Shown here piece by piece: positions 26,628 through 30,463 of a stretch of DNA of 30,463 bases. A program made the position numbers and the translations under genes. The stretch comes from Seminavis robusta (taxonomy: Eukaryota; Bacillariophyta; Bacillariophyceae; Naviculales; Naviculaceae). The notes beneath the pieces are model-generated. The model was not told the origin of the DNA. It saw only the letters and a program-made list of their open reading frames with translations, and made no database searches. The DNA lies in contig CAICTM010001372.1 of the NCBI GenBank assembly GCA_903772945.1, positions 1-30,463 of the forward strand, given 5' to 3'. The first letter of the stretch is position 1, and the number at the start of each line of letters is the position of its first letter.

Positions 26628-28982
26628 GTCGTGGGAGGAACTGTAACGCTTTCAAAAGACGATGATCAGACCTGCTGTTCCGACTACAGCTCAGATACAG
26701 AGAATGAATTTCGCTGCTTGTACCGTGGACCCAGTCGGCGTCAGCGGGAGAATCAGCGAGGCAACTGTTATGAAGATTTCCAAGACCAAGACTCACTATC
26801 AGTCGAAGACCAGCACCACCAAGTTGCGTTTGAGTTCCCAGGAGTGGCAGATGCCGAACTCACAGGAGTGGCAGAGCCAAATCTTGCAGGAGTGTCGGTC
26901 AAGAACCTCATTCCTGATGGAGCCAACACAGTGTATCTCGACAGTGGCAGTTCCATCCGAACTGTCATGAATCAGGACATGATTGTCCGCCAGCGGCTCT
27001 CTCCAAGACCAATCGAGATGGCCACAAACATTGGAAGCACCAAGCTTACCCAAGAAGGCGACACCCCTTATGGAAATGGTTATTCCAATCCAGGAGGCAT
27101 CGCCAACATCAACGCTTTGTCTCTTGTTGTGGATGACTGCGTCAGGGCACAGGATGGATCCTATGTCCTCATGGACTCAAGAGTCGACGACGCCATCTAC
27201 CACTATCGCCCAACTGGGATCCATACCAGGGATGGAAGGACCGCCAAAGGTCTGTATGGAGTGCTGATTGAGCAAGCCCTACTGGATCCCATGGCCCAAC
27301 TCAACCAGTTTTCACCGGAGTTCCAGAATTTGGTCCAGATGGTGGAGGGCAACCTCGAAGGCTTTACCAAGAAGCAAGCCAAGGGTGCATTTCTCGCAAG
27401 AAATCTGTACCACAACCTCCAGCGCCCATCTTTGGAGGGCTACCGCAACATGATCAGGACTGGTCAAATTCGCGATTGTCCCGTCAAGTTGGAGGACATC
27501 GACCGCGCCGAATTAATTTTTGGCAGCGACATGGGCAAGGCCAAGGGGTCTACTACACGCAGACGCCCACCACCAGTGACCGCCAGCATCCATGCTGTTC
27601 CGGATGAGCTGGTGGCCCCACACAGGTTCTTGACAGGATGTATGGATGTCTTCTATGTTTGTGAAATTGCTTTCCTTGCATTTACTGACCTCCAAATCCG
27701 TCACCGAGAATCTGCCTACCTTACCAACAGGAAAGGCAAATCATTCTATGCCGCCATTGACAAGATCTTTGATCGGTACGGGAATAATGATTTCAAGATC
27801 ACAGAAATCCAGTGCGACCTGGAGTTCAAGAGCCTGATGGATCCTGTCAAGAACGACATGGAGCTCAAGCTCAACCATGGAGCGGCTCAGACTCACAGTG
27901 GTCCCGCCGAGCGCAACATCCGAACCTTGAAGGAGCGCATCCGCGCAGCCTGGCATTCAACCCCATTCATGGTGATGCCAAAGGTGATGATTGTGGAATT
28001 GGTGTACGATGTTAACTGTAAACTCAACCTCTTCCCCGCGCTTGATGGAATCTCCAAAGTGTATCCTCCCAGGCAGATCTTGGAGGGTCGGACCACAAGC
28101 TACAAAGATATTCAGTACACTTTTGGGAGCTATTGTCTTGCTTCCAACGAACCAGACAAGCTCAATTCCATGGAGCCCAGGCGATTAGATTGCATCTATC
28201 TCCGCCCCCTGATGGACAACCACCAAGGAGGGCACAGTGTGATGGATCTTGTCACCTTTGAGGTGATCACACGCCAGCATGTTCGTATTCTGCCGATGCC
28301 TCGCTCAGTCATTGATGCTGTCGAAAAGAAGGCATACGGTGAGGGGAAGAAACCACTAATCTTTCACAACCGTGACTTTGTGGAATTTTTACCTGTAGGT
28401 TTGCCTGCAGGAGTGGATGGTGTCAATGGAAATCAGAGCTACCTCCAAGTCTATGGAGACTCTTCGGACGAAGATTCAGTGGAATCCAAGGAATCAGATG
28501 AAGATTCTGAGGATGGGAACGCCCCAGGGCTAGTACCAAGGGCATCCAAACAGTATGCCACAGACATTGACTCCGATGAAGAAGGAGAAGAGGGATTCCA
28601 AGGAATACCCACAAGCACAAGTCCAGACAACCCTACAGTTGAAGAGACGGCACCAGCAGTGGATACCAATGATGGAAACCTCGCTGGGCCAACCAAGGCT
28701 TCCAAGCTTCCTCGAGTTGAAACTAGACGCTCAGCTCGGATTGCCACAGCCGAAGCAAAGAAAGGAGTGACCTTCGTCCAAGATGATGAAGCGAAGCAAC
28801 CACTACTGTATGAGACAGAGACAAGCAAGCACCTAGCTTTGTTCATGGACTCCTGCAATCACAGGAGTGCCACAGCAGAAGTCAAGGATGAGAGCAGCCA
28901 TGCCCAACAGCATCTTCTACCCAAGGGTCTGAAAGTGTGGGGCAACAAAGCCAGAAAGGCGGCGCTCACAGAGATGGACTAG
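26628..28982 (+). CDS. Copia-III Gag end, protease, integrase and RT lead-in (784 codons)
   Basis: The frame opens after TGA 26625 without an ATG, so the 5' part is missing. Residues 1-95 are Gag tail, with three GVA/GVS-type repeats (FPGVADAELTGVAEPNLAGV). The protease active site is VYLDSGSSIRTVMN (about 102-115), a standard D-S-G. GAG-pre-integrase follows at about 200-290. Integrase has Asp in GCMDVFYV (about 335), Asp in IQCDLEF (about 398) and Glu in SGPAERNIRTLKER (about 435), a full DDE set. An acidic Ser/Asp/Glu linker (about 620-720) leads to GLKVWGNKARKAALTEMD, the entry to RT. TAG at 28980 sits where related copies have a sense codon, and the frame goes on with LHSRVCFSPVD, so this is a nonsense mutation just before the truncation. 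Confidence 0.9.
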   Translation, partial: VVGGTVTLSKDDDQTCCSDYSSDTENEFRCLYRGPSRRQRENQRGNCYEDFQDQDSLSVEDQHHQVAFEFPGVADAELTGVAEPNLAGVSVKNLIPDGANTVYLDSGSSIRTVMNQDMIVRQRLSPRPIEMATNIGSTKLTQEGDTPYGNGYSNPGGIANINALSLVVDDCVRAQDGSYVLMDSRVDDAIYHYRPTGIHTRDGRTAKGLYGVLIEQALLDPMAQLNQFSPEFQNLVQMVEGNLEGFTKKQAKGAFLARNLYHNLQRPSLEGYRNMIRTGQIRDCPVKLEDIDRAELIFGSDMGKAKGSTTRRRPPPVTASIHAVPDELVAPHRFLTGCMDVFYVCEIAFLAFTDLQIRHRESAYLTNRKGKSFYAAIDKIFDRYGNNDFKITEIQCDLEFKSLMDPVKNDMELKLNHGAAQTHSGPAERNIRTLKERIRAAWHSTPFMVMPKVMIVELVYDVNCKLNLFPALDGISKVYPPRQILEGRTTSYKDIQYTFGSYCLASNEPDKLNSMEPRRLDCIYLRPLMDNHQGGHSVMDLVTFEVITRQHVRILPMPRSVIDAVEKKAYGEGKKPLIFHNRDFVEFLPVGLPAGVDGVNGNQSYLQVYGDSSDEDSVESKESDEDSEDGNAPGLVPRASKQYATDIDSDEEGEEGFQGIPTSTSPDNPTVEETAPAVDTNDGNLAGPTKASKLPRVETRRSARIATAEAKKGVTFVQDDEAKQPLLYETETSKHLALFMDSCNHRSATAEVKDESSHAQQHLLPKGLKVWGNKARKAALTEMD

Positions 28983-29010
28983 CTCCACAGCAGAGTCTGC
29001 TTCAGTCCTG
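26628..29010 (+). mobile_element. Copia-III: Ty1/copia fragment, truncated at both ends
   Basis: A plus-strand copia polyprotein begins in mid-Gag next to Copia-II and fades out in early RT near 29010, where LINE sequence starts. No LTR remains in the window. It is the host into which Copia-II appears to have inserted. Confidence 0.82.
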
Positions 29011-29049
29011 TCGACCCAAACATATGCATGGTGGGCGGGGTAGTTAAAG

Positions 29050-30463
29050 ATGGGCTGGGCTCCCCCGGCACAAAGTGTTCTATGGGACTCGCTGGGAGGA
29101 GGCCAGCCTACTGGGGCAGTTGAATCACCGTTAGTGGATGACTTTGACTCATGGGACAATCTCAAGGGGATGCTGGCGCGAAATGAGCCAGTGGGGGACA
29201 TTATGCCACCCAAGAAGCCACCACATGTGGCGAGATTCATCTTCAACAACAAGAGAGGATTCCCACTTTACGATGATAATGGTGGGGAGCTCTTTGAAGA
29301 TTGCAAAACTTTGGGTATGCTAGGAACCGATTATGCTGGATTTCAGGAGCCCAATCTTGATACTAACCAGCCAGGTGTGAGACGGAAGATTCAGGCAGCT
29401 GTGAGGAAGGCCTTTGACCACAGGAAGGTCACCTTTGGCAGCACTCCTCAGATCCACTTAAGAGAATACAAGCCAGGAGGGACTCTATCTCTGGTGATGG
29501 GCCGCACCGTTGGAAGAGTGTTGGAGGCTGAGGCAGACTACCTGGGCCGCTGGACAAGGACAGTTCTATCCTGCAAAGATGGAAAGCGACTATCAGTTTA
29601 CAATGTGTATACTGTGACCGATGGGAGTGTTGAGAGGGCTGGGGATAGGACCGTTTTGGCCCAACTACACGCCATCTATGTACAGGAATCAAGGCCGTCC
29701 CTAGATCCAAGGAGGAACCACTATGATGATCTTCAGGAATGCGTGGCCAATGACATCGCCAATGGTCATGAGATTATTGTGGGTGGGGATTTCAATGACG
29801 ATTTGGCAAGAGGACGGAAGGGGCTGTCACGACTGGTATCCGATTGCAAGCTTGTAGATCCGATTTTCTACAATCATGGAATCAGCGACTTTAACACCTA
29901 TGTCAGAGGCAGTAAGGTAATCGATTACATCCTCGTTTCTGAAAACCTTTTGGATGCTGTCGACGCTTGTGGTTACCATCCGTTCTGTGACCACTTCTAT
30001 AGTGACCACCGTGCCTGCTTTGTCGACTTCGACTTGAAACAGCTGTTTGGGTCTGATACAGCAGCTTTACCCAAGCCCTGTCAACGAAGGGTGCACTCCA
30101 AGAAACGCCATCAAGTCACCACCTACATCAAATCCAAGTACAGCTATCTTGACAATCATGGTTTCTTTCAACGACTGTGGAGATTCAACCAGGCACCTAC
30201 TCAGCAGGAGGCTGAGGCCTTGGATCAACTCCTGCTCTCTGCAAGCCTCCACGCCGCCAAAAAGTGCCCAACCTATTCGCCCATTCCCAGTTCCCCGGCA
30301 TTGACCCAGTTACGACTGAAGTTCCAAGTCTTGACGACGGCCCTGCATGCACTCCAATGCAAGAACGGCGTTACCAATCAGATTCGTCTACGCATGGAGC
30401 GGATCTCCGATCCAGCCTTTGAACTACCCACCTCGTTGGAAGACTGCAAGAAACGAAAGAAGC
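29050..30463 (+). CDS. Non-LTR retrotransposon ORF, AP-type endonuclease domain, open at window end
   Basis: After TAG 29041, ATG 29050 opens a frame that has no stop to the last base (471 codons visible). Residues 75-330 or so form an endonuclease/exonuclease/phosphatase domain. The acidic motif is in YAGFQEPNLD (about 95-104), then IIVGGDFNDDL (about 245), SKVIDYILVS (about 289) and YSDHRACFVDF (about 317). These are the metal and phosphate-binding motifs of LINE endonucleases, which nick target DNA to prime reverse transcription. The following Lys/Arg-rich, helical region (about 335-471) fits the linker before RT, which must lie beyond the window. Its left neighbour is Copia-III, broken off near 29010, so the LINE probably inserted there. 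An alternative is a host gene with this fold, but its setting argues against that. Confidence 0.82.
   Translation, partial: MGWAPPAQSVLWDSLGGGQPTGAVESPLVDDFDSWDNLKGMLARNEPVGDIMPPKKPPHVARFIFNNKRGFPLYDDNGGELFEDCKTLGMLGTDYAGFQEPNLDTNQPGVRRKIQAAVRKAFDHRKVTFGSTPQIHLREYKPGGTLSLVMGRTVGRVLEAEADYLGRWTRTVLSCKDGKRLSVYNVYTVTDGSVERAGDRTVLAQLHAIYVQESRPSLDPRRNHYDDLQECVANDIANGHEIIVGGDFNDDLARGRKGLSRLVSDCKLVDPIFYNHGISDFNTYVRGSKVIDYILVSENLLDAVDACGYHPFCDHFYSDHRACFVDFDLKQLFGSDTAALPKPCQRRVHSKKRHQVTTYIKSKYSYLDNHGFFQRLWRFNQAPTQQEAEALDQLLLSASLHAAKKCPTYSPIPSSPALTQLRLKFQVLTTALHALQCKNGVTNQIRLRMERISDPAFELPTSLEDCKKRKK

Overview
The window is a nest of transposable elements with no host gene that I can recognise. The Ty1/copia polyproteins match by eye the CoDi-type elements known from diatom genomes. 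Together with a Plavaka/CACTA-like transposase and an endonuclease-type LINE, this suggests a diatom or close stramenopile. The taxonomic call is inference from element families. Family names rest on remembered motifs; no search was run.

Layout. (a) 1-3295, minus: a zinc-finger-led, Plavaka-like (CACTA superfamily) DNA transposase, broken by frameshifts and running off the left edge. (b) 3296-6378: non-coding or unrecognised DNA with small repeats. (c) 6379-10534, plus: Gypsy-1, a degenerate Ty3/gypsy element with about 400-bp LTRs (TGCA...TGCA). (d) 10535-16342, minus: Copia-I, with Gag, protease, integrase and reverse transcriptase (RT) but no RNase H or 3' LTR. (e) 16343 to about 26600, minus: Copia-II, with Gag, protease, integrase and a chromodomain-like segment. 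It is split by (f) Gypsy-2, 18331-22624, minus, a sister of Gypsy-1 with a clean 4-bp target duplication. (g) About 26628-29010, plus: Copia-III, truncated at both ends. (h) 29050-30463, plus: a non-LTR retrotransposon frame with an AP-type endonuclease domain, open at the right edge.

Inferred order of insertion: Copia-II entered Copia-III near its Gag end. Copia-I entered the Copia-II RT region, and Gypsy-2 entered Copia-II between protease and integrase. Gypsy sequence then joined Copia-I at 10534/10535. Removing Gypsy-2 and one TTGA copy restores the Copia-II reading frame exactly. The 3' halves of Copia-I and Copia-II are not found left of Gypsy-1, and the two LTRs of Gypsy-1 are poor partners. 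This points to ectopic LTR recombination or an assembly join near 6379-10534.

The most interesting points are: two Gypsy copies sharing one internal deletion and one protease active-site change (a non-autonomous family); a chromodomain-like segment in a copia polyprotein; a Gag/protease -1 frame overlap without a canonical slippery site; a conserved TGACGT bZIP-type site in all four Gypsy LTRs; and structured repeats in the Copia-I LTR/leader.
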